Shown here: in pieces, positions 1-8,398 of the stretch
Position numbering within the stretch: the stretch's first letter is position 1
Layout: the number at the start of each line of letters is the position of its first letter
Position numbers and translations under genes: made by a program
NCBI GenBank assembly: GCA_039817385.1
Contig: JBCBVY010000002.1
Span: 310,001-374,000, forward strand
Length of the DNA stretch: 64,000 nucleotides
Origin: JBCBCP01 sp039817385
Lineage (GTDB): Bacteria; Pseudomonadota; Alphaproteobacteria; Rhodobacterales; Rhodobacteraceae
Direction of reading: 5' to 3'
The notes under the pieces: model-generated
Told to the model about the DNA's origin: nothing
The model's database searches: none
What the model saw: only the letters and a program-made list of their open reading frames with translations

Positions 1-1
1 C

Positions 2-145
2 GCGATCGAGGAGTGCGAGATGTTGCTGATCCTCGATGGCGGCGTACGGACGGCGTTTGGCCCGAAGGACGAAGTGCTGCGGGCGAATGTGCGCAACCAT
101 CAGCAGATCACGCAAGCGCCTGCGCGCGCGGGAGGGATATCATGA
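2..145 (+). CDS. Type I secretion ABC transporter ATPase, C-terminal end (partial)
   Basis: The frame is open from the window edge for 47 codons and ends in TGA at 143-145, overlapping the ATG of the next gene (ATGA). The residues LLILDGGVRTAFGPKDEVL are the usual tail of PrtD/HlyB-type exporter ATPases, where the 'L.LDGG....GP.DEVL' segment follows the H-loop. The known role of the family is ATP-driven export of a protein substrate directly out of the cell together with an HlyD adaptor and an outer-membrane TolC channel. The catalytic motifs lie outside the window, so the call rests on this tail and on the adaptor gene that follows. Confidence 0.75.
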   Translation, partial: AIEECEMLLILDGGVRTAFGPKDEVLRANVRNHQQITQAPARAGGIS

Positions 146-1479
146 CGCCAAAGGTGGGGCCCGCGACCGGCGCAGATACCAAGTCTGGCCGCTGGTCGAC
201 CCGCGGACCGGTGATATTTGGTCTTTTTGGTCTTCTGGTGCTGTTCGGCGGCTTTGCGGCCTGGGCCACGCTGACGAATATCGCGGGCGCGATCATCGCT
301 TCGGGCCGGGTTGAAGTGGACCGCAACCGGCAGATCGTGCAGCACCCCACGGGCGGCGTGGTGGCGCAGATCTCAGTGGATGAAGGGGACCGCGTTGCTG
401 CCGGCGATCTGCTGCTGACGCTGGACGACCGGCAGCTGCGCTCTCAACTCGCCATCATCGAGGGACAGCTTTACGAGTTGATGGCGCGGCGCGGGCGGCT
501 GGAGGCGGAGCGCGACGAGGCCGAAGAGGTCGTGTTCGAGCCTGAGCTTCTGGAGCGCGGACGCGAGAACGCAGATGTGCAGGAGCTGATTGACGGGCAA
601 CGGAACCTCTTTTTCGCACGCCGGGACAGCGCGGCCCGTGAAGCGGAGCAGCTGTCCAAAAGAGCGGCCCAGATCGCCAATCAGATCGAAGGGATCGAGG
701 CCCAGCGTGCATCGCTGGGCGAACAGCGCACGTTGATCCAGCAAGAGCTTGAAAGCCAGCAATCCCTTCTGGACCGGGGGCTGGCGCAGGCCGCGCGTGT
801 CTTGTCGCTGCAACGGGAAAGCGCCCGGCTGAATGGCCAATTGGGCGAGCTTGCCGCGTCAAAGGCGCAGTCCGAAGGCCGGATCACCGAAATTGATCTG
901 GAGATCATCAAGCTGGCCACAGGACGGCGCGAGCAGGCGATCACGCGCCTGCGCGATCTGCGCTACCGCGAACTGGAGCTGGTCGAGCAGCGCGCAAACC
1001 TGCTGGCGGAGATCGAAAAACTGCAGATCAGGGCGCCGGTATCGGGTGTTGTGTACGGCATGAGCGTGCAAACACTGCGGTCGGTTATTCGGCCCGCCGA
1101 TCCGCTTTTGTTCCTTATCCCGCAAGATCGGCCGCTTGTGATCGCTGCGCAGGTTGACCCGATCCATATCGATCAGGTTCTGGTGGGCCAGCAGGTGAAT
1201 TTGCGCCTCAGTGCGCTGGACCAGCGAACAACGCCTGAACTGGTGGGGCAGGTGGCGCTTGTGTCCGCTGATGCGTTCGACGACGAAGCGGTGGGCCTGA
1301 CCTATTACCGGGCAGAGATCGTGCTGAACCCGGGCGAGCTGGCAAAGCTGAACCCGGGCGACACGTTGATCCCCGGGATGCCGGTCGAGGCGTTTATCCG
1401 CACCGCGGACCGGACACCGCTGGCGTATCTGGTGAAACCGATGGTGGATTACTTCAACCGGGCCTTCCGCGAGAGTTGA
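142..1479 (+). CDS. HlyD/PrtE-family type I secretion periplasmic adaptor
   Basis: A 445-residue membrane-fusion protein. A single N-terminal membrane anchor lies at about residues 23-43, followed by a biotinyl-lipoyl half-motif (HPTGGVVAQISVDEGDRVAAG), a long coiled-coil hairpin rich in E, Q and R (about 110-300), the returning lipoyl half (LQIRAPVSGVVYGMSV) and a C-terminal beta-barrel. I chose the ATG at 142, which overlaps the stop of the exporter ATPase and is preceded by GGAGGG; upstream in-frame codons belong to the ATPase in another frame. It should link the inner-membrane exporter to TolC. The secreted substrate is not visible here. Confidence 0.9.
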   Translation: MTPKVGPATGADTKSGRWSTRGPVIFGLFGLLVLFGGFAAWATLTNIAGAIIASGRVEVDRNRQIVQHPTGGVVAQISVDEGDRVAAGDLLLTLDDRQLRSQLAIIEGQLYELMARRGRLEAERDEAEEVVFEPELLERGRENADVQELIDGQRNLFFARRDSAAREAEQLSKRAAQIANQIEGIEAQRASLGEQRTLIQQELESQQSLLDRGLAQAARVLSLQRESARLNGQLGELAASKAQSEGRITEIDLEIIKLATGRREQAITRLRDLRYRELELVEQRANLLAEIEKLQIRAPVSGVVYGMSVQTLRSVIRPADPLLFLIPQDRPLVIAAQVDPIHIDQVLVGQQVNLRLSALDQRTTPELVGQVALVSADAFDDEAVGLTYYRAEIVLNPGELAKLNPGDTLIPGMPVEAFIRTADRTPLAYLVKPMVDYFNRAFRES

Positions 1480-1495
1480 TCGTCCGGGGTTTTCC

Positions 1496-1594
1496 AAAAT
1501 GCCCGCCTGCGGCGGATTCGACTTTATTTTGCTGATGAGAGGGGCCAGCCCCTCTCAAACTCTCCCCGGCATATTTTGGGCCAAAAGAAGGGGG
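1496..1594 (+). repeat. Intergenic hairpin-plus-tail repeat, copy 1
   Basis: A copy of the dispersed element seen at nine places in the window. It has a leading part 'GCCCGCCTGCGGCGG...TTTATTTT', a perfect 8-bp hairpin GAGAGGGG-CCAG-CCCCTCTC at 1537-1556, and a tail 'CCCCGGCATATTTTGGG' continuing 'CCAAAAGAAG'. It fills the gap between the adaptor gene and the RidA gene, both on the + strand. Confidence 0.7.
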
Positions 1595-1650
1595 CTTGCA
1601 GAATTGCGATTGGTAGGTAGCGTGCCGCCGAACCTTCAAGGAGACATGCC

Positions 1651-2109
1651 ATGAGTTTTACCGCGCGTTTGACGGAGCTTGGGATCGAGCTGCCGGATGC
1701 GCCTGCGCCGGCGGCCAACTACGTGCCCTTCGTGCAGGTGGGCGACATCGTTTATGTCTCGGGCCAGATTTCCAACGGGCCGGACGGGTTTGTGACGGGC
1801 AAGCTGGGTGCGGATATGGACGTGGCGGCGGGAGCCGCGGCGGCGCGGCTATGTGCCTTGTCCTTGCTGGCGCAGGTGCGTGCGGCGTGCGGCGGTGATC
1901 TGGACAAGCTGGTGCGGGTCGTGAAGCTAACCGGGTTTGTGAACTCGACCGCTGATTTCACCGACCAGCCCGCGGTGATCAACGGCGCGTCTGACTTCAT
2001 GGTCGAAGCGCTTGGCGATGCGGGGCGGCATTCGCGGTCTGCTGTGTCGGCGGCCTCGCTGCCCTTTGGTGTCGCGGTGGAGATCGAAGGGATCTTTCAG
2101 GTTTCGTGA
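1651..2109 (+). CDS. RidA/YjgF-family protein (reactive enamine/imine deaminase-like)
   Basis: 152 residues, the normal length for a RidA relative of the longer branch. The chorismate-mutase-like trimer fold is indicated by VGDIVYVSGQI near residue 32 and the C-terminal block GRHSRSAVSAASLPFGVAVE, which carries the conserved Arg used to bind the carboxylate of 2-iminoacids. Family members hydrolyse reactive 2-aminoacrylate-type imines made by PLP enzymes. The ATG is preceded by AAGGAGAC. The stop overlaps the GTG of the next gene (GTGA at 2106-2109), so the two are probably co-translated. The exact substrate is not predictable. Confidence 0.85.
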   Translation: MSFTARLTELGIELPDAPAPAANYVPFVQVGDIVYVSGQISNGPDGFVTGKLGADMDVAAGAAAARLCALSLLAQVRAACGGDLDKLVRVVKLTGFVNSTADFTDQPAVINGASDFMVEALGDAGRHSRSAVSAASLPFGVAVEIEGIFQVS

Positions 2110-2861
2110 CGCTACCAGCTGACTTTCTGCGCCTGCCGATTGCGCACCGGGCATTGCATGGCCCCGGCGCACCGGAGAACAGCCGCGCCGCGGTGCGCGC
2201 TGCTGTGCGTGCGGGGTACGGGATCGAGATCGACGTGCAGCTGAGCGCGGATGGCGCGGCGATGGTCTTTCACGACTACGCGCTGGAGCGGCTCTGCGGT
2301 GTGCCGGGAACGGTGCGCACCAAGTCGGCGGCGGAGTTGTCCGCGATCCCGCTTCTGGGGGGCGAAGAAGGCATTCCGACTTTGGCGGAGGTTTTGTCCC
2401 TTGTCTCGGGCCAGGTCCCCTTGCTGGTTGAGCTAAAGGATCAGGACGGCGCGATGGGCGCAGAAGTCGGCCCGCTGGAGCGGGCGGTGGCCGAAGCGCT
2501 GACCGGCTATGACGGCCCGGTCGCGGTCATGTCCTTTAACCCGCATTCGGTCGGACTGATGGCAGAGCTGGCCCCGGAGGTGCCGCGCGGGCTAACAACC
2601 TCGGGCTTTGATCCGGACTTTTGGCCGATGGGGGACGCGACCTGTGCGCGTCTGCGGGACATCCCCGATTACGATACGGTCGGCGCCTGTTTCATCAGCC
2701 ACGAGGTCGCTGACCTTGGGCGCGAAAGGGTGTCCGCGCTCAAGGCACATGGTGCGGCGGTGCTGTGCTGGACGGTGCGGTCACGCGCGGTTGAGGCGAA
2801 GGCGCGCCGGATTGCGCAGAACATCACCTTTGAGGGCTACGCGCCGGTGATCCCCGGTTGA
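2106..2861 (+). CDS. Glycerophosphodiester phosphodiesterase (GDPD family)
   Basis: 251 residues beginning at a GTG that overlaps the RidA stop. The TIM-barrel GDPD signature is clear: IAHRALHGPGAPENS (catalytic His-Arg and Glu-Asn), EIDVQLSADG (metal-binding Glu/Asp) and MVFHDYALERL (catalytic HD). The family hydrolyses deacylated phospholipids to glycerol-3-phosphate and an alcohol. No signal peptide is visible, so it is probably cytoplasmic, like UgpQ rather than periplasmic GlpQ. The substrate headgroup is not predictable. Confidence 0.88.
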   Translation: MTLPADFLRLPIAHRALHGPGAPENSRAAVRAAVRAGYGIEIDVQLSADGAAMVFHDYALERLCGVPGTVRTKSAAELSAIPLLGGEEGIPTLAEVLSLVSGQVPLLVELKDQDGAMGAEVGPLERAVAEALTGYDGPVAVMSFNPHSVGLMAELAPEVPRGLTTSGFDPDFWPMGDATCARLRDIPDYDTVGACFISHEVADLGRERVSALKAHGAAVLCWTVRSRAVEAKARRIAQNITFEGYAPVIPG

Positions 2862-2892
2862 ACGCGGCCCTTCGCGCCACAGATTACCCAGC

Positions 2893-4089
2893 ATGACGGA
2901 ACCTGCGCCCCAAGAGGTTGAAATCAGCGTCCTGACTTCGCTGCGCGACATCGCGGCGGAGGAGTGGGACGCCTGCGCCTGTCCCGAGGCCGCAGGCGGC
3001 GCGCGCGCGCCTGATCCCTTCACAACGCATCGGTTTTTGCTGGCGCTGGAAGAGTCCGGCTCTGTCGGGCCGGGCACGGGCTGGCAGCCGCAATATCTTG
3101 CGGCACGGCTGGGCGGGATGCTGATTGGTGTGGCACCGATGTATGCCAAAAGCCACAGCCAGGGCGAGTATATCTTTGACCACAACTGGGCCCATGCCTA
3201 TGAGCGGGCGGGCGGGCGGTATTACCCCAAGCTGCAAATCGCAGTGCCGCACACGCCGGCCACGGGGCGGCGGTTCCTGACCCATCCCGACTTTGACGAG
3301 GTTGCGTTCTCCGCGCTGCTGGAGGGGGCGGTGCGGCTGGCGGCGAAGAACCGCATCTCCAGCCTGCACGCGACCTTCTGCACCGAGGAGGAGGCGCGCC
3401 GGGGGACAGAGATGGGGATGCTGGCCCGCACGACGCAGCAGTTTCACTGGCTCAACGAGAGCTACGCGGATTTCGACGCATTCCTCGGCGCGCTCAGCAG
3501 CCGCAAGCGCAAGAACATCCGCAAGGAACGCGCGCAGGCGCAGGGCTTTGGCGGCGACATCGAGGTGTTGACGGGCGATGCGCTGCAGCCGCATCACTGG
3601 GATGCGTTCTGGCAGTTTTACCAGGATACGGGCGCGCGCAAATGGGGCACGCCTTACCTGACGCGGCGGTTCTTTGACCTCGCACAGGAGCGGCTGCGCG
3701 ACGATATGGTGCTGGTTCTGGCGCAGCGGGAGGGGCGATACGTCGCCGGGGCGCTGAATTTTATCGGGGCAGAGACGCTTTATGGCCGCTACTGGGGCTG
3801 CGTTGAGCATCACCCCTGCCTGCATTTCGAGCTGTGCTATTATCAGGCCATCGACTTCGCGATTCAGCACGGCATGGCCCGGGTCGAGGCGGGCGCGCAG
3901 GGGGAGCACAAGCTGGCCCGCGGGTACATGCCAACGGCGACGCACTCGATCCACTGGATGGGCGAGCAGGGCTTTGCCGACGCGGTTGCCCGCTATCTGG
4001 AGGCGGAGCGCGCCGCGATGGAGGAAGAGATCGAAATTCTGACGGATTACGGCCCGTTCAAGAAAATCCAGATCGAGGAACAGCAATGA
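2893..4089 (+). CDS. GNAT/FemAB-like acyltransferase family protein (COG3146, DUF482)
   Basis: 398 residues with the hallmarks of the COG3146 family: an N-terminal 'DPFTTHRFLLALEESGSV' segment, 'PMYAKSHSQGEYIFDHNWA' in the middle, and the C-terminal 'HYF/Y..ID.AI..G...VEAGAQGEHK' block. These proteins are often annotated as peptidoglycan biosynthesis or GNAT proteins, but no reaction is established. The stop overlaps the start of the pterin dehydratase gene (ATGA at 4086-4089). Confidence 0.8.
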   Translation: MTEPAPQEVEISVLTSLRDIAAEEWDACACPEAAGGARAPDPFTTHRFLLALEESGSVGPGTGWQPQYLAARLGGMLIGVAPMYAKSHSQGEYIFDHNWAHAYERAGGRYYPKLQIAVPHTPATGRRFLTHPDFDEVAFSALLEGAVRLAAKNRISSLHATFCTEEEARRGTEMGMLARTTQQFHWLNESYADFDAFLGALSSRKRKNIRKERAQAQGFGGDIEVLTGDALQPHHWDAFWQFYQDTGARKWGTPYLTRRFFDLAQERLRDDMVLVLAQREGRYVAGALNFIGAETLYGRYWGCVEHHPCLHFELCYYQAIDFAIQHGMARVEAGAQGEHKLARGYMPTATHSIHWMGEQGFADAVARYLEAERAAMEEEIEILTDYGPFKKIQIEEQQ

Positions 4090-4382
4090 CCGAGTTACTG
4101 AGCGATGAGACGCGCGGCCCGCTTCTGGCCCCGCTTCTGAACACGGGGTGGGTCGAGGCCGACGACGGCACGTCGATCGCCAAAACCTTTGAATTTGCTG
4201 ACTTTACCGACGCCTTTGGCTGGATGACCCGCGTGGCGATCTGGGCCGAGAAATGGGACCATCACCCTGAATGGTTCAACGTCTACAAGACGGTGAAGGT
4301 GACGCTGACAACCCATGACGTGGGTGGCCTTAGCCCGCTCGACATGAAACTGGCACGCAAGATGGACAGTCTGTCCGGTTGA
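4086..4382 (+). CDS. phhB: 4a-hydroxytetrahydrobiopterin dehydratase (PCD/DCoH)
   Basis: 98 residues, the usual size. The motif EKWDHHPEWFNVYKTVKVTL contains the catalytic histidines of pterin-4a-carbinolamine dehydratase, and TTHDVGGLSPLD is the usual C-terminal block. The enzyme recycles pterin-4a-carbinolamine from aromatic amino acid hydroxylation; in bacteria without such a hydroxylase nearby, a role in molybdopterin metabolism has also been proposed. The start at 4086 overlaps the upstream stop by ATGA. A longer upstream extension of the frame is antisense-like and was discarded. It is followed by a palindrome between convergent genes. Confidence 0.9.
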   Translation: MTELLSDETRGPLLAPLLNTGWVEADDGTSIAKTFEFADFTDAFGWMTRVAIWAEKWDHHPEWFNVYKTVKVTLTTHDVGGLSPLDMKLARKMDSLSG

Positions 4383-4390
4383 TCGCCGTG

Positions 4391-4418
4391 GTAGGATGGG
4401 CAATATTGCCCATCCTAC
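4391..4418. repeat. 28-bp perfect palindrome, copy 1 (between convergent genes)
   Basis: A perfect inverted repeat with half-site GTAGGATGGGCAAT. The identical 28 bp occurs again at 6754-6781 and 19197-19224. Here it lies between the convergent phhB (+) and peroxiredoxin (-) genes. It has no T-run on either side, so it is not a textbook intrinsic terminator, but its position fits a two-way 3'-end element. Confidence 0.9.
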
Positions 4419-4429
4419 GTTCACTTCCG

Positions 4430-4918
4430 TTACATTGAGGCCAAAAGCCCCTCGCCGCCTGACACGTCACAGACGCCGGGGTTTTCTTCTTCCTGAAGGA
4501 TGGACACCTTCCCATCCTCGACCAGCATCGCATAGCGCTTGGAGCGCGCCATCAGGCCCGCGGGCGGCGCGTCAAAGTTCATGCCGATGCCGGTGGTAAA
4601 TTCGCTGCCCGCATCCGAAAGCATCGTCAGGCCCGCCGCCGCTGCGCCCGTTGCCTCGCCCCAGGCTTTCATCACAAACGGATCGTTCACCGACACGCAG
4701 ATGATCTCGTCCACGCCCTTCGCGTCGAATTGATCCTTGGTGCGGATGAAGCTGGGCACGTGGGCCGAGTGGCAGGTCGGCGTGAAGGCGCCTGGCACGG
4801 CAAAGATGACGACCTTGCGGCCTGCGGTCTTGTCCGACAGCGTCACAGGCTCCGGCCCGTTTTCGCCCATCTGGACAAGGGTGACGTCAGGCAGGGTGTC
4901 GCCGGTGGAAATAGCCAT
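4430..4918 (-). CDS. Peroxiredoxin (Prx5-type, thiol-specific antioxidant)
   Basis: 162 residues starting MAISTGDTLPDVTL. The peroxidatic cysteine is Cys49 in VPGAFTPTCHSAHVP, the signature of the Prx5/AhpE-type hybrid family; a second Cys (NPGVCDVSGG) near the C-terminus is in the position of a possible resolving residue. It reduces H2O2 and organic peroxides using glutathione or glutaredoxin in related proteins. The start was set at 4918, upstream of which the frame carries only the antisense of the oxidoreductase gene. Transcribed divergently from that oxidoreductase. Confidence 0.9.
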   Translation of the reverse strand: MAISTGDTLPDVTLVQMGENGPEPVTLSDKTAGRKVVIFAVPGAFTPTCHSAHVPSFIRTKDQFDAKGVDEIICVSVNDPFVMKAWGEATGAAAAGLTMLSDAGSEFTTGIGMNFDAPPAGLMARSKRYAMLVEDGKVSILQEEENPGVCDVSGGEGLLASM

Positions 4919-4999
4919 ATCATGCGCCTTTCGCGTTCTGGTCTTGCATATTGGCAAAGTATAGGGTGCCGTCCGGCAGGAACCAGCGGGAGTTAAGGC

Positions 5000-6205
5000 A
5001 TGGCGCATGTTGTTGTGATCGGGGCAGGGCAGGCCGGGGCGTCGTGCGTGGCGCGGCTGCGCAGTGCAGGGTTTGAGGGGCAGGTGACGCTGATCGGCGC
5101 GGAGCCGGTGCCGCCTTACCAGCGCCCGCCGCTCTCCAAGGCCTACTTGCTGGGGGACATGACGCTGGAGCGGCTGTTTCTCCGGCCCGAGAGCTTTTAC
5201 GCCGAGCAGGAGATCGACCTGCGCCTTGGGGCGGCGGTGACGGCGATTGATGCGGCGGCGCAGACTGTGACAGTGGGCGAGGACACGCTCTCCTACACCG
5301 ATCTGGTGCTGGCCACCGGGTCCGCGCCGCGCCGCTTGTCCGCGGCGATTGGCGGCGGCTTGGACGGTGTCTTTACCGTGCGCGATCTGGCGGATGTGGA
5401 CACGATGGCGCCGCGTTTTACCGAAGGGGCGCGCGTGCTGATCGTTGGTGGCGGCTATATCGGGCTGGAGGCTGCAGCGGTTGCGGCGAAGCGGGGCCTG
5501 AACGTCACGCTGGTCGAGATGGCGGAGCGCATCCTGCAACGGGTCGCCGCGCCGGAGACGTCTGCGTTTTTCCGCGCGTTGCATACGGGCCAAGGCGTCG
5601 ACATCCGCGAAGGGGTCGGGTTGGAGCGATTGACGGGTGAGGGTGCCGTTTCGGGCGCGGTGTTGTCCGATGGCACGGAACTGGACGTGGATTTCGTGAT
5701 TGTCGGCGTCGGGATTGTGCCGGAAACGCAGATCGCGGAGGCGGCGGGCGTGGCCCTCGACAACGGGATCGCGACGGACGCGCAGGGGCGCACGAACATG
5801 CCGCATATCTGGGCCGCAGGGGATTGCGCGTCGTTCCCGTATCGCGGTCACCAGATCCGGCTGGAATCGGTGCCCCATGCCATTGATCAGGCGGAGATTG
5901 TGGCGGACAACATTTGCGGCGCGGGCAAGGAATACGTGGCCAAGCCTTGGTTCTGGTCAGACCAGTACGATGTGAAGCTGCAGATCGCAGGGCTGAACAC
6001 CGGCTATGACCGGGTCATCGTCCGGGATGGCGGCGCGGCGAAGTCCTTCTGGTACTACCGCGGCGATGAGTTGCTGGCCGTGGATGCGGCGAATGACCCG
6101 CGCGGATATATGGTGGGCAAGCGGCTGATCGATGCGGGTAAGTCGCCTGATCCAAACGCGATTGCGGACCCGTCGGTTGAGCTAAAGAGCCTTCTGCGCG
6201 GGTGA
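5000..6205 (+). CDS. FAD-dependent ferredoxin/putidaredoxin reductase-like oxidoreductase
   Basis: 401 residues. Two dinucleotide-binding motifs are visible: VVVIGAGQAGASC at the N-terminus (FAD) and VLIVGGGYIGLEAA near residue 155 (NAD(P)H). The family block 'PYQRPPLSKAYLLGD' and the C-terminal 'WAAGDCASFPYRG' and 'FWSDQYDVKLQIAGL' are typical of rhodocoxin/putidaredoxin reductases. These pass electrons from NAD(P)H to a [2Fe-2S] ferredoxin serving a P450 or oxygenase. No ferredoxin or oxygenase gene is adjacent, so the partner is unknown. The stop overlaps the rsmD start (GTGA). Confidence 0.88.
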   Translation: MAHVVVIGAGQAGASCVARLRSAGFEGQVTLIGAEPVPPYQRPPLSKAYLLGDMTLERLFLRPESFYAEQEIDLRLGAAVTAIDAAAQTVTVGEDTLSYTDLVLATGSAPRRLSAAIGGGLDGVFTVRDLADVDTMAPRFTEGARVLIVGGGYIGLEAAAVAAKRGLNVTLVEMAERILQRVAAPETSAFFRALHTGQGVDIREGVGLERLTGEGAVSGAVLSDGTELDVDFVIVGVGIVPETQIAEAAGVALDNGIATDAQGRTNMPHIWAAGDCASFPYRGHQIRLESVPHAIDQAEIVADNICGAGKEYVAKPWFWSDQYDVKLQIAGLNTGYDRVIVRDGGAAKSFWYYRGDELLAVDAANDPRGYMVGKRLIDAGKSPDPNAIADPSVELKSLLRG

Positions 6206-6747
6206 GGATCATCGCGGGCACATGGCGCGGTACGGCGCTGGCGGCAGTGGGAAAGGGCGACGCGGGCGCCGCGCTTCGGCCCACATCGGACCGGGTGCGG
6301 GAGAGCCTGTTTTCCATGCTCGCGAGCCGCGATGTGATCCGGGGTGCGCGGGTGCTCGACCTGTTTGCAGGCACCGGCGCGCTGGCGCTGGAGGCGCTGT
6401 CGCGCGGCGCGGCAGAGGCCGTACTGGTGGAGAACGGGCGCGCGGGCCAGCGGCTGATCACCGAAAACATCCGCAAGCTGCGCGCGGAGGGACAAGCGAA
6501 GCTGCTGCGGCAGGATGCGACCAAGCTGGGCGCATGGCCGGGGCCGCTGTTCGATCTTGTGTTCCTTGACCCGCCCTACGGGCGCGGGCTGGGGCAGAAG
6601 GCGCTGCTGGCTGCGCGGAATTGGTGCGTACCGGGGGCCGTCGTGGTGTGGGAAGAAGAGGCGGCGCAAGACGCGCCAGAGGGGTTTGCCCTGCTGGAGC
6701 AGCGCAAGTTTGGCGGCACATGGGTGACGATGCTACAGCTCAGCTGA
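6202..6747 (+). CDS. rsmD: 16S rRNA (guanine(966)-N(2))-methyltransferase RsmD
   Basis: 181 residues. The N-terminal MRIIAGTWRG, 'LRPTSDRVRESLFSML', the SAM-binding 'VLDLFAGTGALALEAL' and the catalytic DPPY tetrapeptide in 'LVFLDPPYGRGLG' are diagnostic. It methylates N2 of G966 in the 30S subunit. It begins at a GTG overlapping the preceding oxidoreductase stop, so the two are coupled. The gene ends just before the second copy of the 28-bp palindrome, opposite the convergent map gene. Confidence 0.95.
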   Translation: MRIIAGTWRGTALAAVGKGDAGAALRPTSDRVRESLFSMLASRDVIRGARVLDLFAGTGALALEALSRGAAEAVLVENGRAGQRLITENIRKLRAEGQAKLLRQDATKLGAWPGPLFDLVFLDPPYGRGLGQKALLAARNWCVPGAVVVWEEEAAQDAPEGFALLEQRKFGGTWVTMLQLS

Positions 6748-6753
6748 TGATCG

Positions 6754-6781
6754 GTAGGATGGGCAATATTGCCCATCCTAC
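6754..6781. repeat. 28-bp perfect palindrome, copy 2 (between convergent genes)
   Basis: Identical to the copies at 4391 and 19197 (half-site GTAGGATGGGCAAT). It sits in the 36-bp gap between rsmD (+) and map (-), 2 bp from the map stop codon. Confidence 0.9.
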
Positions 6782-6783
6782 GC

Positions 6784-7596
6784 CTACCCGTAGGTCGGGT
6801 GGAACGTACCCGCCGGGGACAGCGTGAAAATCTCCACCCCGTCTTCGGTCACGCCGACCGAGTGTTCAAACTGCGCCGACAGGCTCTTGTCCCGGGTCAC
6901 CGCCGTCCAGTCATCGGCCAGCGTCTTGGTTTCGGGCCGCCCAAGGTTCACCATCGGCTCGATGGTAAAGAACATCCCCGGCTCCAGCTTCGGCCCCGTG
7001 CCCGGACGACCGTAGTGCAGGACATTGGGCGGCGCGTGAAACACCCGGCCCAGCCCGTGCCCGCAAAAATCGCGCACGACCGACATGCGGTGGGCTTCGA
7101 CAAAGCTTTGGATCGCATGGCCGATGTCACCAAAGGTGTTGCCGGGTTTCACGGCCGCGATCCCTTTGAACAGCGCCTCATGCGTCACTTCGATCAGCCG
7201 TTCGGATTTGCGCGGCAGCTTGCCGGCCACGTACATGCGGGAGGTGTCGCCGTGCCAGCCATCAACAATCACCGTCACGTCGATGTTCAGGATATCGCCA
7301 TCCTTGAGCACCTTGTCGCCCGGGATCCCGTGGCAGACCACGTGGTTCACCGAGATGCAGCTGGCGTGCTTATAGCCCTTGTAGCCAATCGTGGCGGAGG
7401 TTGCGCCCGCCTCCTCCACCATGCGCGTGATTTCCGCGTCAATGGCACCTGTGGTGGCGCCGGGCACCACCAGCGGGATCACCGCGTCGAGGATTTCAGC
7501 GGCCAGTGCGCCCGCGGCGCGCATCCCGTCGAAATCGGCTGCATCGTGCAGGCGAATGCCGTCTCGGGTCAGGCGTTTGTGATCATGTTCGTTCAC
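6784..7596 (-). CDS. map: Methionine aminopeptidase, type I
   Basis: 270 residues. The metal ligands of the pita-bread fold are all visible in order: Asp in DILNIDVTVIVDGWHGD, Asp in HGDTSRMY, His in CGHGLGRVFH, Glu in FTIEPMV and Glu in SAQFEHSVGVT. The enzyme removes the initiator methionine from nascent proteins. No N-terminal zinc-finger extension is present, as expected for a bacterial type Ia enzyme. The next upstream gene on this strand is sfsA, 67 bp away, probably in the same operon. Confidence 0.96.
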   Translation of the reverse strand: MNEHDHKRLTRDGIRLHDAADFDGMRAAGALAAEILDAVIPLVVPGATTGAIDAEITRMVEEAGATSATIGYKGYKHASCISVNHVVCHGIPGDKVLKDGDILNIDVTVIVDGWHGDTSRMYVAGKLPRKSERLIEVTHEALFKGIAAVKPGNTFGDIGHAIQSFVEAHRMSVVRDFCGHGLGRVFHAPPNVLHYGRPGTGPKLEPGMFFTIEPMVNLGRPETKTLADDWTAVTRDKSLSAQFEHSVGVTEDGVEIFTLSPAGTFHPTYG

Positions 7597-7663
7597 GGGG
7601 AAACTCCATTGCGCGCAGCCGAAACCCTAGCCCGAAACCGGCCATATTGCTAGCGCAGCAGTG

Positions 7664-8353
7664 TCACGGGCCGCGCAGCGGCTGTCCGGCGGTCACGTCT
7701 TGAGCAGTGATATGGGCCGCATGGCACAGGAATTCAACGCCAGCCGCTGCGGCGTGGGCTGCGGCATAGGCGGGGTCGATATCGGAGGCAATCGCCATCT
7801 CCGTGCAATCGGTGCGCATGACAAGGTACAGCACCGCCGCCCGGTCCCCCGCCTGGGCGCGGCGGGCCAGGGCGCCAAGGTGCTTTGCCCCGCGCGCGGT
7901 TTTGGTGTCCGGGAATTCGGCCAACTGACCTGTGCGCCGCAGAGTGACCGATTTGACCTCAAGCCACAGGTCCGGTCCCGCCCCGCTTAGCAGGAAATCG
8001 ACGCGGCTGCCTTCGTCATATTTTACCTCGGCCCGCACCGTGTCATAGCCCCCAAGGCCCGGGATCGCGCCGCATTCCAGCGCTTCGGCCACGACGCGGT
8101 TGGCGATGCTGGTGTCGATGCAGACAAACCCGCTGTCCAGCTCCGTCAGGCGCCAGCCGAATTTCAGCTTCTTGCGCGGATCGTCGTTTGGCTCCAGCCA
8201 GACCTTCGTTCCCGGCTCCGCCAGACCCGTCATCGCGCCGGGGTTGGGGCAGTGGGCCACGGCCGCACGCCCATCGTGCAGAACCACGTCCGCCAGAAAG
8301 CGTTTGTAGCGCCGGATCAGCGTGGCGGGGACAAGTTCGGTTTGAAAGCGCAT
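7664..8353 (-). CDS. sfsA: DNA/RNA nuclease SfsA
   Basis: 229 residues starting MRFQTELVPATLIRRYKRFL. The family blocks 'HCPNPGAMTGL', 'KLKFGWRLTEL', the PD-(D/E)XK nuclease core 'RVDFLL...LWLEVKSVTL' and 'PDTKTARGAKHL' are all present. SfsA was first described as a sugar fermentation stimulation protein and later as a nuclease. Upstream codons in the same frame were rejected because they are antisense of the next gene. Its start is 45 bp from the divergent molybdopterin-binding protein gene. Confidence 0.93.
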   Translation of the reverse strand: MRFQTELVPATLIRRYKRFLADVVLHDGRAAVAHCPNPGAMTGLAEPGTKVWLEPNDDPRKKLKFGWRLTELDSGFVCIDTSIANRVVAEALECGAIPGLGGYDTVRAEVKYDEGSRVDFLLSGAGPDLWLEVKSVTLRRTGQLAEFPDTKTARGAKHLGALARRAQAGDRAAVLYLVMRTDCTEMAIASDIDPAYAAAHAAAAGVEFLCHAAHITAQDVTAGQPLRGP

Positions 8354-8398
8354 GGGCCGGGGCCTATACCCCAAAGACCACAGCCTCAAGGATACGCC

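Noticed and set aside
2884..4086. A 400-codon open frame on the minus strand opposite the COG3146-family gene
   Set aside because: It is the antisense of a recognisable protein family and encodes an Arg/Pro/His-rich sequence without domains; long antisense frames are expected at this G+C content.
4391..4418. The 28-bp palindrome as an ordinary intrinsic terminator
   Set aside because: No T-run follows on either strand in any of the three copies; it may still mark 3' ends by another mechanism.
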